DNA of 60,299 nucleotides from Acidimicrobiaceae bacterium. GTDB taxonomy: Bacteria; Actinomycetota; Acidimicrobiia; Acidimicrobiales; Aldehydirespiratoraceae. This document shows positions 33,244-41,672 of the stretch, one piece after another. The position numbers and the translations under genes are program-made. The stretch lies in the NCBI GenBank assembly GCA_009843735.1, contig VYCW01000085.1, positions 1 through 60,299 of the forward strand. Reading direction: 5' to 3'. How positions within the stretch are numbered: the first letter of the stretch is position 1; the number at the start of each line of letters is the position of its first letter. The notes beneath the pieces were generated by a model. The model was not told the origin of the DNA, did no database searches, and saw only the letters and a list, made by a program, of their open reading frames with translations.

Positions 33244-33849
33244 ATGCTCGACCACGTCTTCACCGACGCCATCGGCGCCCTGCGGGACGCGTTCGAGGAC
33301 GCGCTGCTGGAGCGGCAAGCCGGCGAGGAGCGGTTCCAGACCGACGTGCTGCTGGGCGACGTCTCGTGGGAGAACTCCTACGCCCTCCCCGGCGAAGGAC
33401 AGCCGCCCCGGGTGTGTGCCGACGTCAGCTGCGTGTGGCCCACCTGGTCGCAGGCGGCCTATCTCAGTTGGTACGCGGGTGAGGGCTACGCCGAGCCGCC
33501 CCGCATCGAGATCAAGATCCTTCTGCGGGCCCAGTGCCTGGCCGGCGCGCCCGAGCCCGCGATGGTCCTGGACGTGCTTCCGGTGGCCAGCCCCGACATC
33601 GGCGGCGAGCCCCTCCGGCGGGGAGGGCCCAGGGTGGAATCGCTGTACGCCGAGGATCTCGACGACGCCGACGCCACCGAGTACGCCATCGATGTGAGCT
33701 ACGAGGGCGCCTACGAGCTCGACGAGGCCGGCCTGTCAGACGGCGCCGAACTCGACAAGCACTTCACCGCGCTGGGCGGTTGGATTGCCTCGATGCTGGT
33801 GCGTCTGGGCGACCTGGAACTGGGCTACCGGCCGGTCCTGGAGGACTGA
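33244..33849 (+). CDS. Conserved hypothetical protein (201 aa)
   Basis: Not recognised. It is an acidic soluble protein without signal peptide or membrane helix, rich in Trp and Tyr in its middle (VSWENSYALPGEG, CVWPTWSQAAYLSWYAGEGY) with a mostly beta-like central part. It ends in a helix-strand pattern (LDKHFTALGGWIASMLVRLGDLELGYRP). ATG 33244 lies 13 bases after the LacI-family gene, so it may be cotranscribed with the regulator. The longer reading frame to 32890 overlaps the regulator in another frame and is rejected. Its content gives no clue to cyclitol metabolism. It is convergent with the crotonase gene 22 bases downstream. Confidence 0.7.
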   Translation: MLDHVFTDAIGALRDAFEDALLERQAGEERFQTDVLLGDVSWENSYALPGEGQPPRVCADVSCVWPTWSQAAYLSWYAGEGYAEPPRIEIKILLRAQCLAGAPEPAMVLDVLPVASPDIGGEPLRRGGPRVESLYAEDLDDADATEYAIDVSYEGAYELDEAGLSDGAELDKHFTALGGWIASMLVRLGDLELGYRPVLED

Positions 33850-33871
33850 TCGCGCCGGCAGCGGCACCGGC

Positions 33872-34711
33872 TCACAGGCCGCGCCGCACCTCGGGCAGGT
33901 CTTCGTAGGCGGGCTGGCGTCCCTCGGCCTGGGCCGTGAATGACTCGGCGAGATCCTGGGGGTGGAGCATCCCCGACTGCCAGAGCGCGATGTGGCGCAG
34001 CGAGTCCTCAACCGTGTGGTCGAGGCTGTAGTTGATCGCCTCCTTGGTGCCGTTCATCGCCAGCGGCGACTTGGAGGCGATCTCCGCGGCGGTTGCCATC
34101 ACCGCCTCCATCATCGAGTCCCGGTCATCGAACACCTCGTTGACCAGGCCCAGCTCGTGAGCCCGTGTCGCCGACATGCGCCTGCCGGTGTATGCGTACT
34201 CGCGGGCCACGCCGGGCGGGATGAGTTTGGGCAGGCGCTGAAGGGTGCCGACGTCGGCGGCCATGCCGATGTTGATCTCGTGCACGGAGAACCAGGCGTC
34301 GGCTGTGGCGTAGCGGCAGTCGGCCGCGGTTACCAGGTCGACCGCGCCGCCCACGCAGGCGCCGTGGATGGCGGCCAGCACCGGCATTCGGGCCTGCTCC
34401 AGCGCGGTGAACGAGCGCTGCAGATGCAGCAGGTTGAGTCGCACGTTGGCTCGCCGGCGGCCGATCTCGGTCGACTCGCCTTCGAGCTTGAAGTCGCCCG
34501 CGAACACCGACAGGTCCATGCCGGCGCAGAAATGGCGGCCCTCCGCCGACAGCACGATGACCCGCGCCCGCCCGGCGTCGGAGATCTCGTCGACGATCTC
34601 GGGTAGCTCCGACCAGAACTCCGGGATCATGGTGTTGAGCTGCTCGCCGCGGCTGAGGCGCAGGTGAGCGATGCGATCGGACTCGTCCACCTCGAAGCAC
34701 TGGTAGCCCAT
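33872..34711 (-). CDS. Enoyl-CoA hydratase/isomerase (dienoyl-CoA isomerase-like)
   Basis: Crotonase-fold protein, 279 aa. The oxyanion-hole segments are SAEGRHFCAGMDLSVF and HGACVGGAVDLVTAADCRYA. The acidic residues in GGAVDL, SVHEINIG and AADVGTLQRLPK match the Asp/Glu/Asp set of delta(3,5)-delta(2,4)-dienoyl-CoA isomerases (ECH1 type) more than plain hydratases, so isomerisation during unsaturated fatty-acid oxidation is the best guess. ATG 34711 gives the usual family N-terminus (FEVDESDRIAHLRLSR). It is followed upstream, on the same strand, by a TetR regulator gene 43 bases away that may control it. Confidence 0.9.
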   Translation of the reverse strand: MGYQCFEVDESDRIAHLRLSRGEQLNTMIPEFWSELPEIVDEISDAGRARVIVLSAEGRHFCAGMDLSVFAGDFKLEGESTEIGRRRANVRLNLLHLQRSFTALEQARMPVLAAIHGACVGGAVDLVTAADCRYATADAWFSVHEINIGMAADVGTLQRLPKLIPPGVAREYAYTGRRMSATRAHELGLVNEVFDDRDSMMEAVMATAAEIASKSPLAMNGTKEAINYSLDHTVEDSLRHIALWQSGMLHPQDLAESFTAQAEGRQPAYEDLPEVRRGL

Positions 34712-34754
34712 GGCTGCAGGCTAGCCGGGCCGCCGGGACCCGGAGCCTGGGCGC

Positions 34755-35342
34755 TCAGCCGGAGGCGGGGCTCAAGGCGGCCATCAGCCGTGACACCAGC
34801 GCATCCCAGTCACCGGGTTGCACGCGGCCACTCGCTAGCTCATCCGACACCGCCAGGTGCCTTCCGAGGCCCAGGCTCTGGCAGAGCGCCACGATGGCCG
34901 GAGTGCTGAGCGCAGGGTCGATGGAGCCCTCGGTCTTGCCTCGGGCGACGATCGAGCTCAAGCTGGCCCTCTCCTCGCTCATCGCGTCGGAGACCGCGGC
35001 GCGGAAGCTGTCGTCGCGCCGGGCGCTGACCATCGCCTCGAGCACCACCTCCCGGATGCGGACATCACGGGCCGTCGAGAGGTCGTCGCCGAGGACCGCG
35101 AGCACTTCCTTGCCCGGCGTCGCCGCAACCGCCGACGAGGCGTGCACGCACTGCGCGACGATGTGGCGGACGGCCTCGACGATCAGATCGCGCTTGCCCT
35201 TCCACCGCGCGTAGATCGCACCGGTGGTAAGGCCGGCGCGGCGGGCGATCTCGGCCACGCGGGCAGCCTCGAACCCATACTCGGCGAACACTTCGACAGC
35301 GGCGTCCAGCAGCCGTTCGGTGACGTCTGTGCTGTCTCCCAC
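34755..35342 (-). CDS. TetR-family transcriptional regulator
   Basis: A 195-aa regulator with the N-terminal TetR helix-turn-helix (RLLDAAVEVFAEYGFEAARVAEIARRAGLTTGAIYARWKGKRDL, residues about 9-52) and an all-helical ligand-binding C-terminal domain typical for acyl-CoA- or lipid-responsive members. The GTG at 35342 is the only plausible start and has no clear Shine-Dalgarno sequence; with the palindrome only 4 bases upstream, a leaderless transcript is possible. It probably controls itself and the downstream crotonase gene. The effector is unknown; an acyl-CoA fits the neighbour. Confidence 0.92.
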   Translation of the reverse strand: MGDSTDVTERLLDAAVEVFAEYGFEAARVAEIARRAGLTTGAIYARWKGKRDLIVEAVRHIVAQCVHASSAVAATPGKEVLAVLGDDLSTARDVRIREVVLEAMVSARRDDSFRAAVSDAMSEERASLSSIVARGKTEGSIDPALSTPAIVALCQSLGLGRHLAVSDELASGRVQPGDWDALVSRLMAALSPASG

Positions 35343-35346
35343 TGAT

Positions 35347-35359
35347 AATAACCGTTATT
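35347..35359. promoter_or_regulatory. Palindromic operator at the TetR gene start
   Basis: AATAAC-C-GTTATT, a perfect 6-bp inverted repeat around one base, sits 4 bases upstream of the TetR-family GTG in an AT-rich patch that contrasts with the GC-rich surroundings. Position and size fit autoregulation by the encoded regulator. Confidence 0.6.
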
Positions 35360-35447
35360 GGGCGAGATGTCCTTGCATTGTGTGTAAGTGTATTAGCTGC
35401 CTTGACCGAACCCAATGGCCGGCGAGACGCTGAGGGCGGGCGCCGGG

Positions 35448-36440
35448 CTAGGCGAGTTCGTGGGAGGCTGCGAGCTGCGACAGCGCCGTCTGGGGGCGGG
35501 CCCCGACATGGCTGATGACCTCGGCTGCGGCCAGGCTGCCCAACTGTGCGCACCGCAGCGGCGGCTCGCCCCGGCTCGTGCCCCACAAGAACCCCGCGGC
35601 GTACATGTCGCCCGCTCCGGTGGCATCGACCACGGGAGCGATCTCGGCCGCGGGAATCTCCTCGGTCGCCGTGCCCTGCACGACCACCGAGCCGCGGGGC
35701 CCCAGGGTGACCGACAGCGTGCGGACCATCCCGGCGGTGCGCTGAAGGGCCGCGGCGAAGTCGTCGGTGGCGTGAAGGGCGCACACCTCCGCCTCGTTGG
35801 CGAACACGACGTCCACATGGTCCTCGATCAGGTCGAGCCACTCGTCGCGGTGGCGCTCCACGCAGTACGAGTCGCTTAAGGCCAGAGCAACCGTCCTGCC
35901 GGCCTCCCCCGCGGCCGCGACGGCAACCCGGATGGCCTCCTTGGCCACCGGGACGTCCCACAGGTAGCCCTCGCAGTAGGTGATCCCGGCCGACGCCACC
36001 AGGTCGGTGTCCACGTCCGGCGGCGCCAGCAGCGCGGCGATGCCCAGATAGGTGTTCATGGTGCGCTCGGCGTCGGGGGTCACCTGGATCAGGCAGCGGG
36101 CGGTGGGAGGTCCCTCCGGGGAGGGAGGCACGTCGAAGGCGACCCCTGTGGCCCGGATGTCGTGGACGAACACCTCCCCGAGCTGATCGTCGCGCACCTT
36201 GCCGATGAAGGCGGCCCGTGCGCCGAACGAGGCCACGCCGGCCATGGTGTTGGCCGCCGACCCGCCCGAGGCCGCGATGCCCGACGGCATGGCGTCGTAG
36301 AGCGAGGCCGACCGATCCGCGCCGACCAGCGTCATGGCCCCCTTCACGAGCCCATGGTCGTCGATGAACGTGTCGGGGACCGGGGCGATCACGTCCACTA
36401 TGGCGTTGCCGACGCCCACCGCATCAAGTGCAGGTTCCAC
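35448..36440 (-). CDS. PfkB-family kinase, adenosine-kinase-like
   Basis: A 330-aa ribokinase-fold kinase. Landmarks are DAVGVGNAIVDVIAP at the N-terminus, SGGSAANTMAGVASFGARAAFIGKV (PfkB signature 1), NTYLGIAALL and the catalytic DATGAGDMYAAGFLWG (signature 2, anion hole and Asp). This pattern is usually annotated as adenosine kinase or a sugar kinase of the same subfamily, which would return adenosine to AMP. The window also encodes adenosine deaminase and uracil phosphoribosyltransferase, though far away. The GTG at 36440 follows GGAGGC at good distance; the much longer open frame to 37604 is a shadow of the transporter genes. It sits downstream of the ABC-2 exporter genes on the same strand, 56 bases away. 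Confidence 0.9.
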   Translation of the reverse strand: MEPALDAVGVGNAIVDVIAPVPDTFIDDHGLVKGAMTLVGADRSASLYDAMPSGIAASGGSAANTMAGVASFGARAAFIGKVRDDQLGEVFVHDIRATGVAFDVPPSPEGPPTARCLIQVTPDAERTMNTYLGIAALLAPPDVDTDLVASAGITYCEGYLWDVPVAKEAIRVAVAAAGEAGRTVALALSDSYCVERHRDEWLDLIEDHVDVVFANEAEVCALHATDDFAAALQRTAGMVRTLSVTLGPRGSVVVQGTATEEIPAAEIAPVVDATGAGDMYAAGFLWGTSRGEPPLRCAQLGSLAAAEVISHVGARPQTALSQLAASHELA

Positions 36441-36496
36441 TGCGCCTCCAAGAAGGTCGACCCAGAACAGTAGGCGCGGCCGCGCCCGCTCGGCGT

Positions 36497-37309
36497 CTAG
36501 CCGGTGGCTACCCGGCGGGCCAGGGAGCGGAAGGCCATCACGAACGTGACGAGGCCCAGGCCGCCGATGGCGGCAGCCCCCTTGCCGATGGCGACGACAT
36601 CCCAGCCCCCCGACAGCAGCGAGCGCATGCCCTCCAGCAGATAGGTCACCGGGTTCCAGGCGGCCACGGTCTGCATCCAGCCGGTCATGAGCTCGCGCGG
36701 CAGGTACGCGGGCGTCAGGAAGGCGAAGGGGAAGAAGATCAGGAACGACGAGTTGACCGCGGCCGGGTTTCCGGTTCGCAGGGCCACCGTGTACGGGAAT
36801 CCGGTGAAGGACAGGCTCCATGCCACCGCCAACCCCAGGAAGACCAGGATCCCCAGCAGCCCAGTCTCGAAGCGAACACCCGCCACGAAGCCCATGGCGA
36901 TCACGACCAGCGACAGCGAGATGGCCAGGACGATGTCGGCCACCATCATGCCGAGCAGCAGCGTGGTGCGGCGTACCGGCGTCACCAGCATCCGGTCGAG
37001 GTAGCCGGTCTGGATGTCGATCACCAGCACCGACGCCCGGGAGATGCCGGTGACCGCGAAGATTATGGCGACGGGTATCTGGAACGCCCGGTAGTCGATG
37101 CCGGGCGAGCGCTCCACGAACGACTCGAGCGCGCCGATGTTGACCAGGAAGAAGAAGGTGGGGATGATCAGCGCCGGGGCCATGGCCTCGGGCTCGCGCA
37201 GCAGGCTGCGCACCGAGCGGCGGGCCACGGTAGCGATGTCGGTGAGGATCCCGACGGGACGCACCATGCCGCCGCCGGCGACGACGGGGCCGGCGCTCTG
37301 AACGGTCAC
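36497..37309 (-). CDS. ABC-2 type exporter permease (DrrB-like)
   Basis: A 270-aa membrane subunit of an ABC-2 exporter with six predicted helices. The first is around APALIIPTFFFLVNIGAL and the last around GAAAIGGLGLVTFVMAF. The conserved SFTGFPYTVALRTGNPAAVN and WNPVTYLLEGMRSLL segments are typical of DrrB/NodJ-like proteins. The GTG at 37309 overlaps the stop of the ATPase gene by 4 bases; an internal ATG a few codons in is also possible. With the ATPase it should export a hydrophobic compound or lipid. The substrate cannot be read from the sequence. Confidence 0.93.
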   Translation of the reverse strand: MTVQSAGPVVAGGGMVRPVGILTDIATVARRSVRSLLREPEAMAPALIIPTFFFLVNIGALESFVERSPGIDYRAFQIPVAIIFAVTGISRASVLVIDIQTGYLDRMLVTPVRRTTLLLGMMVADIVLAISLSLVVIAMGFVAGVRFETGLLGILVFLGLAVAWSLSFTGFPYTVALRTGNPAAVNSSFLIFFPFAFLTPAYLPRELMTGWMQTVAAWNPVTYLLEGMRSLLSGGWDVVAIGKGAAAIGGLGLVTFVMAFRSLARRVATG

Positions 37310-38370
37310 GGCGAGCTGCGCGGCGGAGAGGCCGGCGTCCGGCCTGCGTGCTGCGGATCCGGTCCGGTGGCTGTTGCGCCACCCCCGCTGACGGTCGGGT
37401 CCACCGTGGACATCCGGTACCCGGTGGCCAGTAGGAACACGTCGTCGAGCGACGGCGTACGCACGGTGAGTGACTGCGGGTGCAGTCCCGCCGACGACAG
37501 GGCAACCGCCACCGTGCCGACTGTGGCCGCGCCGTCTGCGGTGGCGATGGTGATGCCGCGACGGCCCTGGGTGACGGCATCCACCTCGGGCACAGTCTCG
37601 GCAACCGCAGCCGCAGATGCGATGGCCGCGGACGGGAGGTCCACGACGATCACGTCGGCGCCCACGGCCCGCTTGAGCTCCGTCGGCGAGCCCTCCTCGA
37701 CGATGCGGCCGCCGTCGATGATGGCCACCCGGTCCGCCAGCGCGTCGGCCTCCTCGAGGTACTGGGTGGTGAGGAACACCGTCACTCCGAGCTCGCCGTT
37801 CAGCCGGCGCACCTCGTCCCAGACCTGAGCCCGGCTGACCGGGTCGAGGCCGGTGGTCGGCTCATCCAGGAAGAGCACCTCGGGGCCGTGGATGAGCGAG
37901 GCCGCGAGATCGAGGCGGCGCCTCATGCCGCCGCTGTAGGTCTTGACGCGATCCTCCATGGCACCGCCGATGTCGGCAAGGTCGACGGCCCGTGCGATCG
38001 AGGTGGCCCGGTCGGTCGCGCTCAGGCCGTACAACCGGGCCTGAAGGTCGAGTATCTCCCGGCCGGTCTGGCGCTCGTCGAGCGCGGCTTCCTGGAGCGC
38101 CACTCCGATGCGGATGCGAACCTCGCCGGGACTGTCGACCACGTCGTAGCCGGCCACCGTGGCCTGCCCTGCCGTGGGCTTCAGCAGGGTGCACAGCATC
38201 CGCACCGTGGTGCTCTTGCCCGCGCCGTTCGGGCCCAGGAAGCCGTAGATGGCGCCGGCGTCGACGTTCAGATCGACTCCGTCCACCGCCCGGTTGTCGC
38301 CGAAGGTCCGGACGAGGCCCCGAGCCTCGATCGCTGAGTTCTGATCCCCGCTCCGGGCAGCACGCGGCAC
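37306..38370 (-). CDS. ABC-2 type exporter ATPase (DrrA-like)
   Basis: A 354-aa ATPase of the DrrA daunorubicin-resistance type. It has Walker A GPNGAGKSTT, Q-loop VALQEAALDE, signature YSGGMRRRLDLA, Walker B VLFLDEPTTGLDP and the switch region LTTQYLEEAD (Gln-Tyr in place of the usual His, as in many DrrA proteins). A C-terminal accessory domain of about 100 residues follows, ending in a Pro/Ser-rich tail. The GTG at 38370 was used. It is divergent from pepN with 111 bases between starts, a gap that holds no recognised element. Function: energising the permease encoded directly downstream. Confidence 0.94.
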   Translation of the reverse strand: MPRAARSGDQNSAIEARGLVRTFGDNRAVDGVDLNVDAGAIYGFLGPNGAGKSTTVRMLCTLLKPTAGQATVAGYDVVDSPGEVRIRIGVALQEAALDERQTGREILDLQARLYGLSATDRATSIARAVDLADIGGAMEDRVKTYSGGMRRRLDLAASLIHGPEVLFLDEPTTGLDPVSRAQVWDEVRRLNGELGVTVFLTTQYLEEADALADRVAIIDGGRIVEEGSPTELKRAVGADVIVVDLPSAAIASAAAVAETVPEVDAVTQGRRGITIATADGAATVGTVAVALSSAGLHPQSLTVRTPSLDDVFLLATGYRMSTVDPTVSGGGATATGPDPQHAGRTPASPPRSSP

Positions 38371-38481
38371 GGGGCCGCAGACTACCGGAGACGGACGTTG
38401 GTGAATCCGGGCGAGGCCTCAAAGCACGGCTACCGGATCGTCGACGGCTGACATCGCGGGTGCCGCGAGTACCGTCGGGCC

Positions 38482-41022
38482 ATGAGTCCGAGACTTCCGG
38501 GCGGCGTTGTTCCCCGGCACTACGCCATCGAGTTGGAGCCCGACCTCGATGAGGCGGCCTTCGCCGGAAGCGTCGCCATCGACATCGACTTCTCGGAGCC
38601 CTCGAGCACCATCACCCTGAACGCGGCCGAGCTGGACATCGTCAACGCCCGTCTCGTCACCGCGGGCAACGAGACGGTCGAGCTCGACCCCGTCCTAGAT
38701 GCCGGGTCCGAGAGGCTGACACTGAGCCGGCGCGGCGGCAACGACGAGTTCGGACCTGGTCCGGCCCGGCTGGACATCGCCTTCACCGGAGTGCTCAACG
38801 ACCAGCTTCACGGCTTCTACCGCTCCACCTACACCGACGACTCCGGCGCGACCCACACCATCGCTACCACCCAGTTCGAGTCCACCGACGCCCGCCGGGC
38901 CTTCCCCTGCTTCGACGAGCCCGCGCTGAAGGCCACCTTCGCGACGACACTGGTAGTTCAGGAGGGCCTGCTGGCGGTTTCGAACACGGCGGAGACCGAC
39001 CGCGAGTCGATGCCGGACGGCCGCGTGAGCGTCAGGTTCGCCACCACCATGCCGATGTCGACCTACCTGGTGGCCTTCGTGGTCGGACCGCTGGAGGTCA
39101 CCGATCCGATCGACTGCGGCGGGGTGCCGGTGCGGGTGGTCCACCGGCCCGGCCGGGGCGACCAGACCGGGTTCGCGCTCGATGTCGCCGCCCACGCCCT
39201 GGAGTGGTTCTCCGACTACTACGGCCTGCCCTACCCCTCCGACAAGCTCGACCTGGTGGCCATACCCGACTTCGCCTTCGGCGCGATGGAGAACCTCGGC
39301 TGCGTGACCTTCCGGGAGGTGCTCCTGCTGGTCGACGAGACCGCAGCCAGCCAGCCCGAACTGCAGCGGGTGGCCGACGTGATCAACCATGAACTCGCCC
39401 ACATGTGGTTCGGGGATCTGGTGACCATGGCCTGGTGGGAGGGCATATGGCTGAACGAGGCCTTCGCCACCTTCATGGAGACGGCCTGCAGCGACGCCTA
39501 CCGGCCCGACTGGCGGGTGTGGTCGACGTTCTGCCGCAGCCGGGCCTCCGCGCTCTCGACCGATGCGCTCGGCACCACCCGGGCGGTGGAGTATCCGGTG
39601 CACTCCCCGGCCGAGGCCGAGGACATGTTCGACGTGATCACCTACGAGAAGGGCGCGGCGCTGGTCCGCATGCTGGAGCAGTACCTAGGCGCCGAGACCT
39701 TCCGGGCCGGTGTGCGGCTGTACCTGCGGCGGCACGCCTACGGCAACACCGTCACCGAGGACCTGTGGAGCGCCCTGGCCGAGACGTCGGGCCAGCCCGT
39801 TGGGCAGATCATGGGCGGCTGGATCTACCAGGGCGGGTATCCGTCGGTGAGTGCGACCGCGACCGAGCACGGCCTGGAGGTCTCCCAGCGCCACTTCACG
39901 CTCGATCCTGATCAGGCTGGAGAGTTGGCCTGGGCCGTCCCGCTGCGGCTGCGGGTCCGGGACTCCGAGGACGGTCAGCAGGAACTGCGGTTGCTGCTCG
40001 ACGAGGCCCGAAGGACTCTGACCATCGGCGAGGGCATCCCCGTGACGCTGAACAGCGGCGCTTCGGGGTTCTACCGGGATGAGGTGGGTGCCGAGGCCCT
40101 GGCCGTCGTGGCAGCGGCCGGGCCCGGCGACCGCAGCCCCGAGGAGCGCCATGGTCTTGTCGACGACGCCTGGGCCGCGACCCTGGCCGGCCGCCTTGAC
40201 GCGCCGGCCTTCGCCGACCTGGTGCTGGGGGGCTTCACCGCAGAGCGCGACCTCACGGTGTGGCAGGCCGTCGCCGGCGCCCTGGCCCATCTCCGCCGGC
40301 TGGTGGACGGCGAGGCGGCCCGACGCTTCTGCGAGCTGGTCGCAGCCGCCTCCGACGCGGCCGCAGGAGACGTCGGCCTGGATCCACCCGCCGATGGCCG
40401 GGAGGACGAGCGCACCAGCGAGCTGCGGGCGACGCTGCTGCGGCTGCGGGGGGCGATCGCCGATCACCCGGACACGATCGCGGCATGCCGGGCCAGGCTC
40501 GACCATCCGGATCCCACGCTCGGCGCGGCGGCCCTGAGTGTGGTGGCAGCCCATGGCGACGCCGAGGACTTCGCCCGGATCCGCGGCCGCTTCACCGAGG
40601 CGTCCGACCCGCAGACCGAGCAGCGCCACCTCGCCGCGCTGGCCGATTTTCCCGACGCCGGCCTGGTGCGCTCCATCCTGGAGGGCACCCTCGACGGCTC
40701 GGTGCGCAGCCAGGACGGCCCCTACCTGATCCGGCGCGCCCTCACCAACCGCCACGCCGGCCCGGACGCCTGGGACTTCCTAACCAGCCGGTGGGACGAG
40801 GTTGCCGCCGCCTTCCCGAGCAACTCGCTGTCGCGGATGCTCGCGGGAGTGACCGCGCTCGACCGGACCGAGCTTGCCGCCCGGGTGCACGACTTCATTG
40901 CCGCACACCCCGTGCCCCAGGGGGCCAAGCAGGTGGCCCAGCACCTTGAGCGGCTCGACATCAACGTCGCCCTGAGAGAGCGCGAGTCCGACCGCCTCGC
41001 AGCGGCGGTGCTCAGCCGCTGA
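38482..41022 (+). CDS. pepN: Aminopeptidase N (M1 metallopeptidase)
   Basis: Cytosolic zinc aminopeptidase of 846 aa that removes N-terminal residues from peptides. It shows the M1 N-terminal beta domain, the exopeptidase motif GAMEN, and the zinc site HELAHMW followed by the third-ligand Glu in WLNEAFATFME. A transition-state Tyr is expected in DVITYEKGAALVRM. The C-terminal half is an ERAP1-like helical domain. ATG 38482 begins MSPRLPGGVVPRHYAIEL, the standard family start. It stands alone on the plus strand and converges with ribA, with only 20 bases between stops and no T-rich terminator visible. Confidence 0.96.
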   Translation: MSPRLPGGVVPRHYAIELEPDLDEAAFAGSVAIDIDFSEPSSTITLNAAELDIVNARLVTAGNETVELDPVLDAGSERLTLSRRGGNDEFGPGPARLDIAFTGVLNDQLHGFYRSTYTDDSGATHTIATTQFESTDARRAFPCFDEPALKATFATTLVVQEGLLAVSNTAETDRESMPDGRVSVRFATTMPMSTYLVAFVVGPLEVTDPIDCGGVPVRVVHRPGRGDQTGFALDVAAHALEWFSDYYGLPYPSDKLDLVAIPDFAFGAMENLGCVTFREVLLLVDETAASQPELQRVADVINHELAHMWFGDLVTMAWWEGIWLNEAFATFMETACSDAYRPDWRVWSTFCRSRASALSTDALGTTRAVEYPVHSPAEAEDMFDVITYEKGAALVRMLEQYLGAETFRAGVRLYLRRHAYGNTVTEDLWSALAETSGQPVGQIMGGWIYQGGYPSVSATATEHGLEVSQRHFTLDPDQAGELAWAVPLRLRVRDSEDGQQELRLLLDEARRTLTIGEGIPVTLNSGASGFYRDEVGAEALAVVAAAGPGDRSPEERHGLVDDAWAATLAGRLDAPAFADLVLGGFTAERDLTVWQAVAGALAHLRRLVDGEAARRFCELVAAASDAAAGDVGLDPPADGREDERTSELRATLLRLRGAIADHPDTIAACRARLDHPDPTLGAAALSVVAAHGDAEDFARIRGRFTEASDPQTEQRHLAALADFPDAGLVRSILEGTLDGSVRSQDGPYLIRRALTNRHAGPDAWDFLTSRWDEVAAAFPSNSLSRMLAGVTALDRTELAARVHDFIAAHPVPQGAKQVAQHLERLDINVALRERESDRLAAAVLSR

Positions 41023-41042
41023 CCCCCATCGGGGCAGCCAGG

Positions 41043-41672
41043 TCAGTCGCTCAGCGTGTGCCCCAGCTTGAAGCGCTTGGTCTGGAGGTAGCGCAGGTTC
41101 TCGGGCCCGGCGCCGATCTCGATCGGCACCCGCTCCACCACCTCGATACCGCAGCTGGACAGGCCCTCGCACTTGGCCGGGTTGTTGGTGAGCAGGCGCA
41201 CGCCCCGCAGGCCGAGATCGACCAGGATGGCGGCGGCCGCGTCATACACCCGGCCGTCCACCGGCAGGCCCTGGGCCGCATTCGCCTCCACCGTGTCGAG
41301 GCCGTGCTCCTGCAGGGCGTAGGCCCTGATCTTGTGCCCGATGCCGATGCCGCGGCCCTCGTGGCCCCGCATGTACAGCAGCACCCCGCGCCCTTCGGCC
41401 GCGATGGCGGCCAGCGCGTGGTCGAGTTGGGCCCCGCAGTCGCAGCGCAGCGACCGCAGCACGTCGCCGGTCAGGCACTCCGAATGCACCCGCACCAGCG
41501 GCGGCGGGGGATCCTCCACGTCACCCATCACGCAGGCGATGTGCTGCTCGCCGTCCACCGTGATGTACACATGGGCCACGAACTCGCCGTGCGGGGTCGG
41601 TACCAGCGCCTCGGCGAAGTGCTCCACCTCAGGCGCAGCGCTGGGCGCCCCGCGAGAGCTCGGATCGGTCAC
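41043..41672 (-). CDS. ribA: GTP cyclohydrolase II
   Basis: First committed enzyme of riboflavin synthesis, converting GTP to the diamino-pyrimidinone phosphate with loss of formate and pyrophosphate. The 209-aa single-domain form lacks the DHBP synthase (RibB) domain. The zinc cysteines are in SECLTGDVLRSLRCDCG, the catalytic region in MRGHEGRGIGIGHKI and the C-terminal part in LTNNPAKCEGL. The GTG at 41672 overlaps the ribF stop by 4 bases, making it the last gene of the long rpsB-ribF unit. Coupling to ribF links riboflavin formation to flavin cofactor synthesis. Confidence 0.95.
   Translation of the reverse strand: MTDPSSRGAPSAAPEVEHFAEALVPTPHGEFVAHVYITVDGEQHIACVMGDVEDPPPPLVRVHSECLTGDVLRSLRCDCGAQLDHALAAIAAEGRGVLLYMRGHEGRGIGIGHKIRAYALQEHGLDTVEANAAQGLPVDGRVYDAAAAILVDLGLRGVRLLTNNPAKCEGLSSCGIEVVERVPIEIGAGPENLRYLQTKRFKLGHTLSD

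Noticed and set aside
35448..37604. A 718-aa frame suggesting an exporter-kinase fusion
   Set aside because: The upstream part is a shadow of the ABC exporter genes; the kinase has its own ribosome-binding site and GTG at 36440.
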